61,617 bases of DNA from Nitrospira sp. (GCA_020853775.1 JADYYH010000049.1:1-61617); one strand, 5' to 3'; numbered from the stretch's first letter, positions 1-9,627 are shown. The notes: a model not told the origin generated them from the letters alone. Numbers and translations: made by a program.

Positions 1-122
1 AAGCCCGTCAGGGCTGCGTCCACATATTGCCGGATGGGCCGCAGGGGATGGGTCGCCGGCACCCGCACCTCGGGGGAGAGGTAACTGAACAATCCCGCTT
101 GTTGGGTATCCTGACCACGCAT
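1..122 (-). CDS. IS5-family transposase, N-terminal fragment (runs off the window)
   Basis: An open frame reads from ATG at 122 to the window edge and begins MRGQDTQQAGLFSYLSPEVR, followed by a PATHPLRPIR stretch. This is the typical start of IS5-type transposases with a DUF772 N-terminal domain, which show the pattern MRG-x3-Q-x3-LFSY...HPLR. About 41 residues are visible; the catalytic DDE domain lies outside. It is the only transposase seen in the window. The family call rests on N-terminal motif recognition alone. Confidence 0.7.
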   Translation of the reverse strand, partial: MRGQDTQQAGLFSYLSPEVRVPATHPLRPIRQYVDAALTG

Positions 123-207
123 CCTGCCCCCCCTTGGAGTAATGGCTAAATAGTTGTGCCTCTCTACCCCACGGAGCAGGGAAACTCAAGAGTTTTTCCG
201 CAGCCTG
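1..207 (-). mobile_element. IS5-like insertion sequence, partial (one end)
   Basis: The left edge of the window holds one end of an insertion sequence that continues outside it. It contains the first 41 codons of a transposase on the minus strand, starting at 122. About 85 bases upstream of that start is a terminal-repeat-like sequence, CAGGCTGCGGAAAAACTC when read inward on the minus strand (about 207 to 190). The end abuts a CTAG tetranucleotide at 208-211, which could be the target site. The element end supplies the last residues and stop codon of the neighbouring RTX reading frame. The exact boundary is inferred; the second end is not visible. Confidence 0.7.
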
Positions 208-3200
208 CTAGGCGATTGCTTTGCACCCCATCGTCTTGGATCGTGTCGGCTCCATCACCTAGATTAAACCGGTAGGTATCGAGTCCGCCTCCCCCAATCA
301 GAAGATCGTCTCCGCCACCGCCCTGAAGATCATCCTCACCGCCCCCGCCCTGGAGAATATCGTCTCCCTCACCTCCATCAAGCACATCGGCGCCCGCTTG
401 GCTGAAGAAGAATGGGGAATCTCCGAAGAGGAGATCATTACCGGCCTCACCATAGAGATGATCGTCATCAGCGTCGCCGACAAGCTGATCTGCTCCCTCG
501 CCGCCAAATAGCTGGTCCTGCCCTGCACCAGCCCACAACTGGTCATCGCCATCCTCGCCATCCAGCGTATCGTTTCCACCTGTAACACTCAGAACAGTAG
601 GATTATTACCATCGCCGTACAGAAAATCGTTCCCTGCGCCACCGACCAGAAAATCATCTCCTTCCCGCCCCTGCACATCGTCGATTCCATCGCCTCCATC
701 CAACTCGTCATTGCCGAATCCGCCGTTCAGCAAATCATCGCCGGCTTCCCCTGAAAGAAGATCATCTCCATCTTGCCCAAACAACGCGTCTTGACCTTCC
801 CCGCCGAAGAGTGTGTCGCTTCCCGTATCTCCTTGCAGTTCGTCATCCCCTTCGTCACCGAAAAGCGTATCGTCCCCCTCCTGCCCGGTCACACGATCAT
901 TTCCAAGCCCGCCCCATAGAAAATCGTCGCCTAAGCCTCCCTGCAATTCATCATTGTCCGCGCCGCCATCAAGAAGGTCATTCCCGGCAAATCCGGCGAG
1001 CCGATCCATCCCGCTTCCGCCGTACAGAATGTCGTCGCCTCCGCCTCCCTGCAACTCATCAGCTCCGGCGCCACCGTCAAGAATGTCAGCAGCCCCTGGA
1101 TCGCCGGAAAAATCGCCGACCAAGAGGTCATCCCCGTCACCTCCGGAGAGCATGTCCGCTCCGGCACCTCCGAACAACGAGTCGTTTCCCTCGCCCCCAT
1201 CAAGCCAATCATCGCCTGCAATCGTTTGGGTGAAATCCGACTCACCATACAACCGATCGTCACCGGCTCCGCCAAGGAGAATGTCATTCCCGCCATCGCC
1301 AACAAGTAGATCATTTCCCGCCCCCCCGTCCAGATAATCGTCTCCTCCGGATAGCGAGATCACGGCGGACTGAGGCGATCGATTCCACATGAAATTGTCA
1401 TCAAAAAGACTCACCCAGCCAGCTGGGCGGTTCTCTCCGCGGAGGAGATCGTTACCATCTCCTCCCAACAGCACATCCGCGCCCATCTCTCCCAAGAACG
1501 TGTCGTTACCCACTCCACCGTCGGCATAGTATGCCCCACCATCGATACGAAGACCGCTGGAATCCCAGTAGTCGGCAGCACCCACAGCATAATCGTCGCC
1601 GTCCCCACCCAAGAACATGTCCCCCTCGGTCATGAAAGCGTAATCATCTCCAGAACCACCGATCAAGTAGTCATCCCCGAACCCACCTATGAACACGTCA
1701 TTGCCGCCGCCGCCATCCAACAGATCGTCGAACGCACCAAAAACTGGCGCACTATCTCCAGCGAGCACATCATCGCCGCCATTTGCATAGATCTCTGTCG
1801 CACCTGAACCTGGACGTAAGTATTCAATTTCTCCACCACCGATGTAGGTATCGCTAAAAGATCCTGCGAGAAAGCCCGCGTCGCGAGGCATCTCCGACAC
1901 GTCCCGCAACTGAATCCCCATCTGACCGCTTTGGAAATTCTCGTTGACGATGAGGACGCCGTTCACAATGAGGTCGGTTCCGGACAGAACATACGTGGTT
2001 CGGCCATCAAGGCTCGTAAAGGTATTGGCGGCATCACCTGCACGACGAATACCTCCCTGCAGCAGATGGTCATCAAAAATGATTTGTCCCTGCGCGTCGC
2101 TGTCTTCGATCCGATCCATCCCATCGCCGGAATGATAGATGTACGTGTCAAATCCGATGCCACCTTCGAGGAGGTCGATGTCACCCGTGCCGCCGAGGAG
2201 GATATCGTTCTTGTCACCGCCGATCAGACGATCCGTGCCGCCCTTGCCTTCGAGCCGATTCATACCGCTGTTGCCGAGAATCAGATTGTCCTGCTCATTG
2301 CCAGTCCCGCTGAGATTGGCGGTGCCCGTCAGCACTAAATTTTCAACCGTCGTCCCAAGGAGGGAGAACGTCGCTGAAGTCTGGATGGTATCACTGCCAT
2401 TGTCCCCCACTTCAATGACCTGATCACCTACATCGTCCACAATGTAGGTATCATTGCCTCGCCCTCCGAACATGCGATCTGCCCCTGAGCCGCCATCGAG
2501 AGTATCATTGCCATCGTCGCCTTGGAGATAATCACGCCCGCCATATCCCAGCAGGGTATCGACGCCATCGCCGCCATAGAGATGATCGTCCGTCAGTACA
2601 TGTCCCTCTAGCGTCTCAGCATCGCTACCGCCGAAGACATACTCTCGCTGAAAGTTAGGAAAAGTTGCCGGCACCTCAATTCCTGACGTCATATCTTTGT
2701 AGTGAGTCAGCGACGGACTGAATGGCGCGGGAATGTTTGACAAGGTGAGGGCTAGGCGGGCGAGGAGAAATGCTCCACGGTCATTCAGGTATTGATCCGT
2801 CATTTCACCGGTTCCCGTTGCCGGATCGTACAATGCCAGTTGGCCATTGGCTGTATGGCCAAGACCGTCATAGTCGGCGCCAACCACCACAAAAGGATTC
2901 AGCGTTCGCAACGCATAGCGATAGGCCAATCCGCTGTTTCCGGGATCTTGGGCGGCCACTTTTAATTCCGCAGCAGACAATCGAGAAGCAACGATTCCTT
3001 GGCTATTGGTCTGGACCAACGGCTCGATGGAATACGTTCTGCTGTTCAACGTCGTTCGTACTTGTTCAATGTGGGAATAAAACTCATTGCGCGTTCCAAT
3101 GTCGCCAAAGCCCCCGGTGTCATCGTTAAAGTCAGTTTTCGGATCAGGATCGTTGGGGAGAAAGAGTCGGCGAAGCGCATCTAAAGCCATTTCCAGCGTA

Positions 3201-4372
3201 TCGCCTTCGGCCACATGCTCATCAACCGAGGATGCCACAGGAACAGCAGCCGATGCCGATGCAGCCTTGAAAATGCCTTCAATGTCTCCCTGCGATAAAT
3301 CCGGATCCACCGTCTCAAAAAGTTCCTGCAAAGCTAAGGAGTCAACGAGGAGGGTGATACTATGAGCGTTGCCATAAATCGATTCCTGGAGGAGTGGAAC
3401 GCTTTCGATCAATGGCTGGCCTTCAATCAGAACGGGCTGCACCGGCCCGTGAATCCCCGAATTGGCCACAAACTGCACATCGCCTCCGGTAACACTGGTC
3501 CCAAACAATTGTGTTATCTTCAGAAATGCTCCATCGGTCCGTCTCACGCCTCCGGTCAATCCACCCGTTGGGAAACTGGCGGCTCCCGTTGTTTCGAACT
3601 GCCCAGCAATCTGAACCACGGCCGGCTGATACCAGGACAGCGTTTGCACGTTGACGGTTGATCCGCCACGCGTAAGGTTTCCAGTCGGATCAAACTCGAC
3701 AAATTTGGCATCCATTGCCTCGATGAGCTGCTTGATGCGGGTTTCTTCCGTCAACACAGGAGTCACCCCGCCAACCTGACCGATACCCGCACCATTAAAG
3801 ATGTACGCGTGATTGATCTCGTTGGAATGCAACACCGTAAACACCGTCGCCAGATGGCCGCCCAATGAATAGCCGGTCACATTTAGTTTCGAGTCGGATG
3901 GGAGCTTGCCTGAGCTTTTCAGGTCTTCATAGTACCGTTCCATGCTGACCAACTGACCTAGGGCAAATCCTGCACCAGCAATCTCTCCCGCTGCTCCACC
4001 CTGTCCGTCCCGCTCCCAATCTCCACCATCAGCTTGACTCTGATACTCCAAGCTGCGGAAAGACAGAGTGAAGGTCTTACCAGTTGGATCATTCAAATCT
4101 TTGATAAGCGTCGCGCTAAACCCTGTCGCGTCACTGGAGTGCTGGTCGATGATCTCATACTGAGTAAGAAACCGATCTGCCAACACAATGGTGAACCGAG
4201 TTTTCCCGGTGAGATCTGCATCAGCTGGACTGATTCCAGGTAAACTATTGTTGCCAAGCAACAAGCGAGGCTTAACTTGAAGTGCATTTTGCCAATCGAT
4301 CCCTTGAAGATAGGATTCCGCAGCCATTTGCTGGAGAGCAAAATTGAGCCATGCCGTCGTGTTACTTGACAT
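164..4372 (-). CDS. RTX protein with N-terminal lipase-like domain, C-terminus truncated by IS end
   Basis: A 1402-residue secreted protein. The N-terminal part carries a serine-hydrolase elbow G-Y-S-L-G near residues 167-171 followed by G-H-L-A, as in class 3-type lipases and phospholipase A1-like RTX enzymes. From about residue 590 to 1380 there are many calcium-binding nonapeptides of the GGxGxDxLx type, which fold as a parallel beta roll after export. The last recognisable RTX-type segment is LGDGADTIQDD. The frame then enters insertion-sequence end sequence and stops at 164, so the native C-terminus with its type I secretion signal is probably missing. Its ATG overlaps the stop of the upstream gene by 11 bases. 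The exporter genes lie just upstream. The lipase activity is inferred from the motif. Confidence 0.88.
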   Translation of the reverse strand: MSSNTTAWLNFALQQMAAESYLQGIDWQNALQVKPRLLLGNNSLPGISPADADLTGKTRFTIVLADRFLTQYEIIDQHSSDATGFSATLIKDLNDPTGKTFTLSFRSLEYQSQADGGDWERDGQGGAAGEIAGAGFALGQLVSMERYYEDLKSSGKLPSDSKLNVTGYSLGGHLATVFTVLHSNEINHAYIFNGAGIGQVGGVTPVLTEETRIKQLIEAMDAKFVEFDPTGNLTRGGSTVNVQTLSWYQPAVVQIAGQFETTGAASFPTGGLTGGVRRTDGAFLKITQLFGTSVTGGDVQFVANSGIHGPVQPVLIEGQPLIESVPLLQESIYGNAHSITLLVDSLALQELFETVDPDLSQGDIEGIFKAASASAAVPVASSVDEHVAEGDTLEMALDALRRLFLPNDPDPKTDFNDDTGGFGDIGTRNEFYSHIEQVRTTLNSRTYSIEPLVQTNSQGIVASRLSAAELKVAAQDPGNSGLAYRYALRTLNPFVVVGADYDGLGHTANGQLALYDPATGTGEMTDQYLNDRGAFLLARLALTLSNIPAPFSPSLTHYKDMTSGIEVPATFPNFQREYVFGGSDAETLEGHVLTDDHLYGGDGVDTLLGYGGRDYLQGDDGNDTLDGGSGADRMFGGRGNDTYIVDDVGDQVIEVGDNGSDTIQTSATFSLLGTTVENLVLTGTANLSGTGNEQDNLILGNSGMNRLEGKGGTDRLIGGDKNDILLGGTGDIDLLEGGIGFDTYIYHSGDGMDRIEDSDAQGQIIFDDHLLQGGIRRAGDAANTFTSLDGRTTYVLSGTDLIVNGVLIVNENFQSGQMGIQLRDVSEMPRDAGFLAGSFSDTYIGGGEIEYLRPGSGATEIYANGGDDVLAGDSAPVFGAFDDLLDGGGGNDVFIGGFGDDYLIGGSGDDYAFMTEGDMFLGGDGDDYAVGAADYWDSSGLRIDGGAYYADGGVGNDTFLGEMGADVLLGGDGNDLLRGENRPAGWVSLFDDNFMWNRSPQSAVISLSGGDDYLDGGAGNDLLVGDGGNDILLGGAGDDRLYGESDFTQTIAGDDWLDGGEGNDSLFGGAGADMLSGGDGDDLLVGDFSGDPGAADILDGGAGADELQGGGGDDILYGGSGMDRLAGFAGNDLLDGGADNDELQGGLGDDFLWGGLGNDRVTGQEGDDTLFGDEGDDELQGDTGSDTLFGGEGQDALFGQDGDDLLSGEAGDDLLNGGFGNDELDGGDGIDDVQGREGDDFLVGGAGNDFLYGDGNNPTVLSVTGGNDTLDGEDGDDQLWAGAGQDQLFGGEGADQLVGDADDDHLYGEAGNDLLFGDSPFFFSQAGADVLDGGEGDDILQGGGGEDDLQGGGGDDLLIGGGGLDTYRFNLGDGADTIQDDGVQSNRLAGCGKTLEFPCSVG

Positions 4373-5363
4373 TCGTTAACTCCTTAAAACTCATTTCATA
4401 ATTGATTGGCTTAACAACCTTTCCAATAAACCAATAGGCAAAATCAAAATCTCTACTGCGCCCACCTCTGTATTGATAGTGGGGACAAGCTTGACCAGTA
4501 AGCCACCACACACCTGTGAGGTTGTTAAGAACGCTCCCAGTCCGAATATACCCACGCCGTACCCCTAAAACCTCTCTGGTCTCCAGGTCCAATACAATGA
4601 GTTCGCCACCAGCTATTCCCATTTCTCGATCGTGAGGCCGAACAATACCTCGCCATGTGTACCCATACCTCGCCTTCCTTGCCGAGTCGTACTCCTTAAT
4701 CATGGTTATTGGATCTCTTCCATTCGAACCTAGGTATCGTTCATGGTGTGCAAGATTGCTCGGAGCTACGAAATACGAATCGTCCAGAAATGATCTCCCC
4801 CAACTAGGCTTCTTACTGGGGGCGAGGGAGTGTTCCAAGAATTTATAGCGAAGCGGTCCAACGAAAAAAAATTCCGGGTCCTGAGCCTCTGCATCCATGT
4901 GGCCGTACGGATCTTCCATCGCATAGAGATGCTCTTGCATGTAATCATTCGCCTGCTCACGCGGCCGCATCATGTAGAGCCCTTCGACGTTCTCCACTGT
5001 CTTGTAGATAACCTCTCCTGCTTCGGTCTTGCAGAGATGGTCAAAATACTCCTGGCTCGTCATGCCTAGCCTGTAGCCGCTATCTTCCGGCAAGGGATTC
5101 GGAATCTTGATTGAGTGGGCAAAACGGCCCTCTTCCGTTGCCAATGGATCCGCAGGCTTCAGGTTCACGATATCGCAACGGCGGTTCGATGGATCGATCT
5201 TGTGCGTCGCGCAATATTCGGCCTTCTTCTTCATGGCTTTCCGAAACCGTTCACCCGGCGTTTCTTCTTTTCCGAACAGCCCCGCCTCACTGCTTCCTTT
5301 CATCATGACGAGCAGCACTCCGACGACGGTAAGCACGTTGACAAATCGTTCGATCGTTTTCAT
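4362..5363 (-). CDS. Secreted protein of unknown function in the RTX export operon
   Basis: A 333-residue protein that I do not recognise. It starts with a Sec-type signal peptide (KTIERF, hydrophobic core VLTVVGVLLVMM, then small residues), so it should be periplasmic or exported. The mature part is hydrophilic with many aromatic residues and several cysteines (such as YCATHK, RCDIV, HLCKTE, QACPHY). I chose ATG 5363 because AGGAAGAGGG lies six bases upstream; a TTG start at 5369 is also possible. The gene sits between the HlyD-type adaptor and the RTX substrate and overlaps the RTX start, so the two are probably translationally coupled. A partner, processing or protective role for the RTX protein is possible, but position is the only support. 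Confidence 0.75.
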   Translation of the reverse strand: MKTIERFVNVLTVVGVLLVMMKGSSEAGLFGKEETPGERFRKAMKKKAEYCATHKIDPSNRRCDIVNLKPADPLATEEGRFAHSIKIPNPLPEDSGYRLGMTSQEYFDHLCKTEAGEVIYKTVENVEGLYMMRPREQANDYMQEHLYAMEDPYGHMDAEAQDPEFFFVGPLRYKFLEHSLAPSKKPSWGRSFLDDSYFVAPSNLAHHERYLGSNGRDPITMIKEYDSARKARYGYTWRGIVRPHDREMGIAGGELIVLDLETREVLGVRRGYIRTGSVLNNLTGVWWLTGQACPHYQYRGGRSRDFDFAYWFIGKVVKPINYEMSFKELTNVK

Positions 5364-5415
5364 ACCCAACCCTCTTCCTGAAGGTTCATTGCGCCGTCGT
5401 TATCCATCCTGAGCC

Positions 5416-6813
5416 TCATCGCTCCCGCATACTTTCTTGCATCGACTTCAATAACGGGCTCAGCAAAAACTCGATGACCCGCCGTTGGCCGGTCTTGATC
5501 TCGACCGTGACCGCCATGCCTGGAGAGAGATGGATCTGCTTGCCCTCGACCTGCATCGTGGCTCGATCCATACTCACCCGGCTCGCATAGACCAAACCGC
5601 CTTTCTCTTTGTCTAACGGTACCGCATCGTCCGAGACGGTCAACACCTTTCCCGGAATCGTCCCGAACAAGGTAAACGGAAAGGTTTCGATCTTGAGTTC
5701 TACCGGCTGCCCTTCCTTCACAAACCCGACGTCTTTATTTTCGAGCTGCGCTTCAACTTCTACCGGATGATCCTGAGGCACAATGATCAGTAAGGGTTGC
5801 GCAGGCGTCACCACCCCTCCCACTGTGTGCACCGCCAATTGTTGGACGACCCCATCGATAGGGGCGACCAGCTTCTGGAGTTCCGTTTTCTGCCCGGCCT
5901 TGCGCACCTCTTGGAGGAGCGACGTGGCCTTCGTCTCCGTGGTAGAGAGCTCTGCCTGCTTGGTCTGCTGAAACTCAGACAGCAGCGCGTGATAGTTTTG
6001 CTCCGCTTCCGCCAACGCTGCCTGATCCTGCCGCAACTTGTTCTTCTGCCCAGCCCATTCCTGGGCCTTATCGATCCGTTGTTGCTCGAATTGGAGGTAA
6101 TCCATCTTCGAGACATACTGCTGGGCCAGGAGCGTGCGATAGGCCTCGGCCCGCTCATTTTCCATCGGCACGGTGGCTTCAAGCCGTCTGAGGTTGTCTT
6201 TCGTCGCATCCACAGCCGCCTTGCGCTGACCGATGAGATGGCGCGCCGCATCCACCCGCGCTGAGAATTCCGCCAGCTGATCTCGCAAGAGTTGCTGCTG
6301 AAGCAGGACGAATTGTGGATCGGCATCGGCAGGCGGAGTGAAGGTGATGCGCCCGGCAATCAATGCACGCAAGCGAGCCGCTTCGACCATTGACGCGTGG
6401 TACTCGTTGGTGGCTCGGTCCCGATCGGCGCCGTTTTGTGTGGCGTCCAGCTCGATCAGGACGTCCCCCTGTTTGACCGCTTGGCCGTCTTGTACATGAA
6501 TGGCGGCGATGACGCCGGTCTCAAACGGCTGGATAGTTTTGGAATGGCCGCTGGGAATGATCTTGCCCGGAGCTACCGCCACGATATCGACCCAACTCAG
6601 CGATGACCAAGCCACGGCCGACGTGAACACCAGCATAATGGTCCAGAGTATCGCACGGCCGATCGGCGATGGAGGCGCATCCCGAATCTCCAGCACGGCA
6701 GGAAGAAATTCGAGCGCCTGTCCATGAGGCGTGGCTCCTACCGGTGCAGCCGACTCACTGCGCCACGCTGCACGCCACACAGACAGATGTCGTTGAATGG
6801 TAGTCATCATCAC
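5416..6813 (-). CDS. HlyD-family type I secretion membrane fusion protein
   Basis: A 465-residue periplasmic adaptor linking an inner-membrane ABC exporter to a TolC-like channel. It has a short cytoplasmic N-terminus, one membrane segment near residues 55-75 (TIMLVFTSAVAWSS), a biotinyl-lipoyl-like segment (GVIAAIHVQDGQAVKQGDVL), a long Gln/Ala/Glu-rich coiled-coil hairpin from about 130 to 310, a second lipoyl half (PIDGVVQQLAVHTVGGVVTP) and a C-terminal beta region. Length and order match the HlyD/LktD family. Its start overlaps the ABC exporter stop by four bases, which indicates co-translation. No outer-membrane channel gene is present in this operon, so a TolC-like protein must come from elsewhere. 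Confidence 0.93.
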   Translation of the reverse strand: MMMTTIQRHLSVWRAAWRSESAAPVGATPHGQALEFLPAVLEIRDAPPSPIGRAILWTIMLVFTSAVAWSSLSWVDIVAVAPGKIIPSGHSKTIQPFETGVIAAIHVQDGQAVKQGDVLIELDATQNGADRDRATNEYHASMVEAARLRALIAGRITFTPPADADPQFVLLQQQLLRDQLAEFSARVDAARHLIGQRKAAVDATKDNLRRLEATVPMENERAEAYRTLLAQQYVSKMDYLQFEQQRIDKAQEWAGQKNKLRQDQAALAEAEQNYHALLSEFQQTKQAELSTTETKATSLLQEVRKAGQKTELQKLVAPIDGVVQQLAVHTVGGVVTPAQPLLIIVPQDHPVEVEAQLENKDVGFVKEGQPVELKIETFPFTLFGTIPGKVLTVSDDAVPLDKEKGGLVYASRVSMDRATMQVEGKQIHLSPGMAVTVEIKTGQRRVIEFLLSPLLKSMQESMRER

Positions 6814-8972
6814 GCCGCGCGCCCTTCCTGATGCTGGTGAAGTCGCGTATACATGCCATTGCGCTTCAGCAATTCGTCATGGGTGCCATGCTCGACCAAT
6901 TGGCCCCGGTCAATGACGTAGATGCGGTGCGATGGGCGAACCGTGCTCAGTCGATGGGCAATAACAATGACCGTGCGCCCTTTGCAGATCTGCGCCATGT
7001 TCTGCTGGATGATCGCTTCGGACTCGTAGTCCAAGGCACTGGTGGCTTCGTCGAAGATGAGAATCCGGGGATTGGCGATCAGGGCACGGGCGATGGCGAT
7101 GCGTTGCCGTTGTCCGCCCGAGAGCGCGCAGCCATGCTCTCCAACAACCGTGTCGTATCCATCCGGCAATTCAAGAATGAACTCATGGGCGCCGGCGAGT
7201 TTGGCGGCATGCATGACGCGATCCATGGAGAGCCCAGGATCCGTCAACGCGATGTTGTCCCGCACTGATCGGTTAAAGAGAAAATTCTCTTGCAGCACAA
7301 CTCCGACTTGGCGCCGCAACCAGGCGGGGTCGATCTGCGCGAGATCCACGCCGTCCACCAGCACGCGACCGCGCTCGGGCACATACAGCCGTTGTATCAG
7401 CTTGGCAATCGTGCTTTTTCCCGACCCCGAGCGCCCCACCACGCCCACGATCTGCCCTGGTTGCAACGTTAGGGAGACATGCTGAAGGACAGGTGGCCCA
7501 TCGACCCGATACCGAAACCCCACGTCCTCAAATGTAATCTTGCCGGCAATCTGCGGAAGGGTCGTGCGGTTGGGATTGTAGGTTGGTTCCGGCTTAGCAT
7601 TCAGGACATCTCCCAGTCGTTGGATCGAGATGCCGACCTGCTGAAACTCCTGCCAGAGGTTCACCATACGTAACAATGGGCCGGTGACTTGCCCCGAAAG
7701 CATGTTAAAGGCAATTAACTCCCCGATGCTTAACGCGCCGTCGATGACTTGGTAGGCGCCCACCCACATGATGGCAATAGTGGTGGATTTCTGAATACAG
7801 GCCGCCACCTGCCCGGCCACCGTCATGAGGCTGGTGGCACGGAAACTCGCCCGGACATACCCCGCCAATTGTTCATCCCACCGACGCTGTAGCGGCGGTT
7901 CGACGGCCAGCGCCTTCACGGTTTGAATCCCGCTCACCACTTCCACCAGAAATGACTGGTTCTCCGCGCCGCGGTTGAATTTTTCATGGAGCCGCGCACG
8001 AATGGTGGGCGTAATGAGCACCGAGAGCAGGGCATAGCATGGCAGCGAAGCCATCACCACCAAGGTGAGTGTGGGGCTATAGATCCACATCACACCCAAA
8101 AACACGACCGTAAACACCACATCCAAGACCACGGTCACCGAGTTGCTGGTGAGAAACTGGCGGATCTGTTCCAATTCACGCACCCGCGCCGCCGTCTCGC
8201 CGACCCGTCTGGCTTCGAAGTAGGCCAACGGCAGCGCGAGAAGATGGCGGAACAGTTGCGCGCCCAGTCCTACGTCGATCCGATTCGTGGTGTGGGCAAA
8301 CAAGTATGTACGCAGCCCGCTAAGCAGCGCATCGAACAGGGCGAGCGCTAACATACCCGCCGCCATCACGTGAAGTGTCGTAAATCCCTTGTGCACAAGC
8401 ACTTTGTCGATGACCACCTGCGTGAATAGCGGGGTCAGCAACGCAAACACCTGGAGGAAGAACGAAGCGAGGACGACTTCCCCCAACAGACGCCGATACT
8501 TGAGCACGGCGGGGATAAACCACGTGATGTCGAACGGAAGATCTTCTATCCGTAGGCCTGCACGTTTTGTACAGAGCAGCAGGCTCCCGCTCCAGGTCGC
8601 GAGGAAATCTTCCTTCGGGAGAATATGCGGGCGCTCCTTCAGCGGATCCTGCAAGAGCACCTGTTCTCCCTGCACTTTCGCCAGGACGACGTGCGTCCCG
8701 TCGGTTTGCCGGGCGATTGCCGGAAGTGGGGTCGTCGCCAGTTCGTCCCACGAGGTGGCCACACAACCGGCTTTGAGGCCGACGTGTTTCGCGGCACGCA
8801 CCAAGGCGTTCGTTGTCAAAGTTTGGCCAGACAGCCCGAACTGATGCTGAATCTGGCCGCCGTCCATAGGCACATCGTGAAATCGCGAGACCAAGAGCAG
8901 GCACAACAATCCGGTATCCGGCCGGGATGCTGCGTTCGAACAAGAATCGAGATGGGACGTTGAGACATCCAT
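6810..8972 (-). CDS. HlyB-type ABC exporter (type I secretion ATPase/permease)
   Basis: A 720-residue half-transporter that homodimerises in the inner membrane and drives substrate export with ATP. The N-terminal about 130 residues form a C39-peptidase-like domain in which the usual catalytic cysteine position is Thr (DTGLLCLLLVSRF), so it should bind substrate rather than cut it, as in HlyB. Six membrane segments lie at about 160-430. The nucleotide-binding domain has Walker A GRSGSGKST (about 513), signature LSGGQRQR (about 617) and Walker B ILIFDEAT followed by the His switch AHRLS. No strong ribosome-binding site precedes ATG 8972; the preceding gene ends 21 bases upstream, so coupling is likely. 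Confidence 0.93.
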   Translation of the reverse strand: MDVSTSHLDSCSNAASRPDTGLLCLLLVSRFHDVPMDGGQIQHQFGLSGQTLTTNALVRAAKHVGLKAGCVATSWDELATTPLPAIARQTDGTHVVLAKVQGEQVLLQDPLKERPHILPKEDFLATWSGSLLLCTKRAGLRIEDLPFDITWFIPAVLKYRRLLGEVVLASFFLQVFALLTPLFTQVVIDKVLVHKGFTTLHVMAAGMLALALFDALLSGLRTYLFAHTTNRIDVGLGAQLFRHLLALPLAYFEARRVGETAARVRELEQIRQFLTSNSVTVVLDVVFTVVFLGVMWIYSPTLTLVVMASLPCYALLSVLITPTIRARLHEKFNRGAENQSFLVEVVSGIQTVKALAVEPPLQRRWDEQLAGYVRASFRATSLMTVAGQVAACIQKSTTIAIMWVGAYQVIDGALSIGELIAFNMLSGQVTGPLLRMVNLWQEFQQVGISIQRLGDVLNAKPEPTYNPNRTTLPQIAGKITFEDVGFRYRVDGPPVLQHVSLTLQPGQIVGVVGRSGSGKSTIAKLIQRLYVPERGRVLVDGVDLAQIDPAWLRRQVGVVLQENFLFNRSVRDNIALTDPGLSMDRVMHAAKLAGAHEFILELPDGYDTVVGEHGCALSGGQRQRIAIARALIANPRILIFDEATSALDYESEAIIQQNMAQICKGRTVIVIAHRLSTVRPSHRIYVIDRGQLVEHGTHDELLKRNGMYTRLHQHQEGRAA

Positions 8973-8993
8973 GACGGAATGGCGAGTGTCGGG

Positions 8994-9329
8994 TTAGGAC
9001 AATTTCGATTTGGAGGACTGAAGGCTGGCGACCATTTGCTGGAGTTGGTGATGCAAGCGAATCACCGCATCCAAAGGTACGGCTACGCGAACGGCCCTAG
9101 TTCCCACCACCTGCCTTGGAATCGTTTCGCCTTGTTGGGCCCGTTGTGCGACCGCACCAATCAGCCCCGGCTCGAGAAATCCGAAATCAATGTAGGCCAC
9201 CCCTTGTGCGAGACTCGCCTGGGAATAGTTCGCCAGAGTCGGCTGTTCGGCATCCCCGATCGATTTGAGGCGGACGTTCACAGCCACGGACTTGTGACCA
9301 TTCTGCTTGGGACTGCTTCCAACGGCCAT
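8994..9329 (-). CDS. Small DUF3467-like protein, first gene of the secretion operon
   Basis: A 111-residue soluble protein without membrane segments. The pattern LANYSQASLAQGVAYIDFGF followed later by RVAVPLDAVIRLHHQLQQ resembles DUF3467 proteins, which have an ANY/..DFG.. core and a C-terminal helix after a VP-type motif; the function of that family is not established. A strong ribosome-binding site, AGGAGGG, precedes ATG 9329. It is the first gene of the run that continues with the ABC exporter, 21 bases away. A regulatory or chaperone role in RTX secretion would be a guess from position. Confidence 0.65.
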   Translation of the reverse strand: MAVGSSPKQNGHKSVAVNVRLKSIGDAEQPTLANYSQASLAQGVAYIDFGFLEPGLIGAVAQRAQQGETIPRQVVGTRAVRVAVPLDAVIRLHHQLQQMVASLQSSKSKLS

Positions 9330-9627
9330 GCGCTCCCTCCTGTATACATATGAAGTCTACGCAGGAATGCGTTGATACACATGCTCGGGCAAGAGCGATA
9401 TTATTCGAAGGTCGCAGAGCGGAATATTCCCCGGAGGATGGGCGCCGACAAAAACTTTGGTAGGGCTCGGAATATACTTAGAGAGATGAGCCACCTAACT
9501 GCGCCCCATCCCTCGTAGCAGTACACAAGCACACACGGGTGCGTAGATGACGGTGCGCCTACCACGCCTTCCCTCTCATGCCTAGCCGGCGTACACTGCA
9601 GAGTGTCCTGGGATTGTTGAGCGCACA
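9330..9627. promoter_or_regulatory. Divergent intergenic region between the secretion operon and the lipocalin gene
   Basis: About 300 bases with no convincing gene. It must hold promoters for the leftward secretion operon and for the rightward lipocalin gene. AT-rich sequence ATATGTATACA lies just upstream of the leftward start (about 9340-9352) and could include a -10 element. A minus-strand open frame covering most of the region has no family-like features and I regard it as noise. Confidence 0.4.

Noticed and set aside
811-1337. Plus-strand open frames over the RTX repeat region
   Set aside because: Repetitive Ser/Pro- and Arg-rich products arise from the antisense of the repeated calcium-binding units.
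300-2600. The regular repeats as a CRISPR array
   Set aside because: The periodicity is about 27 bases in a coding frame and translates to GGxGxDxLx units; there are no unique spacers of constant length and no cas genes.
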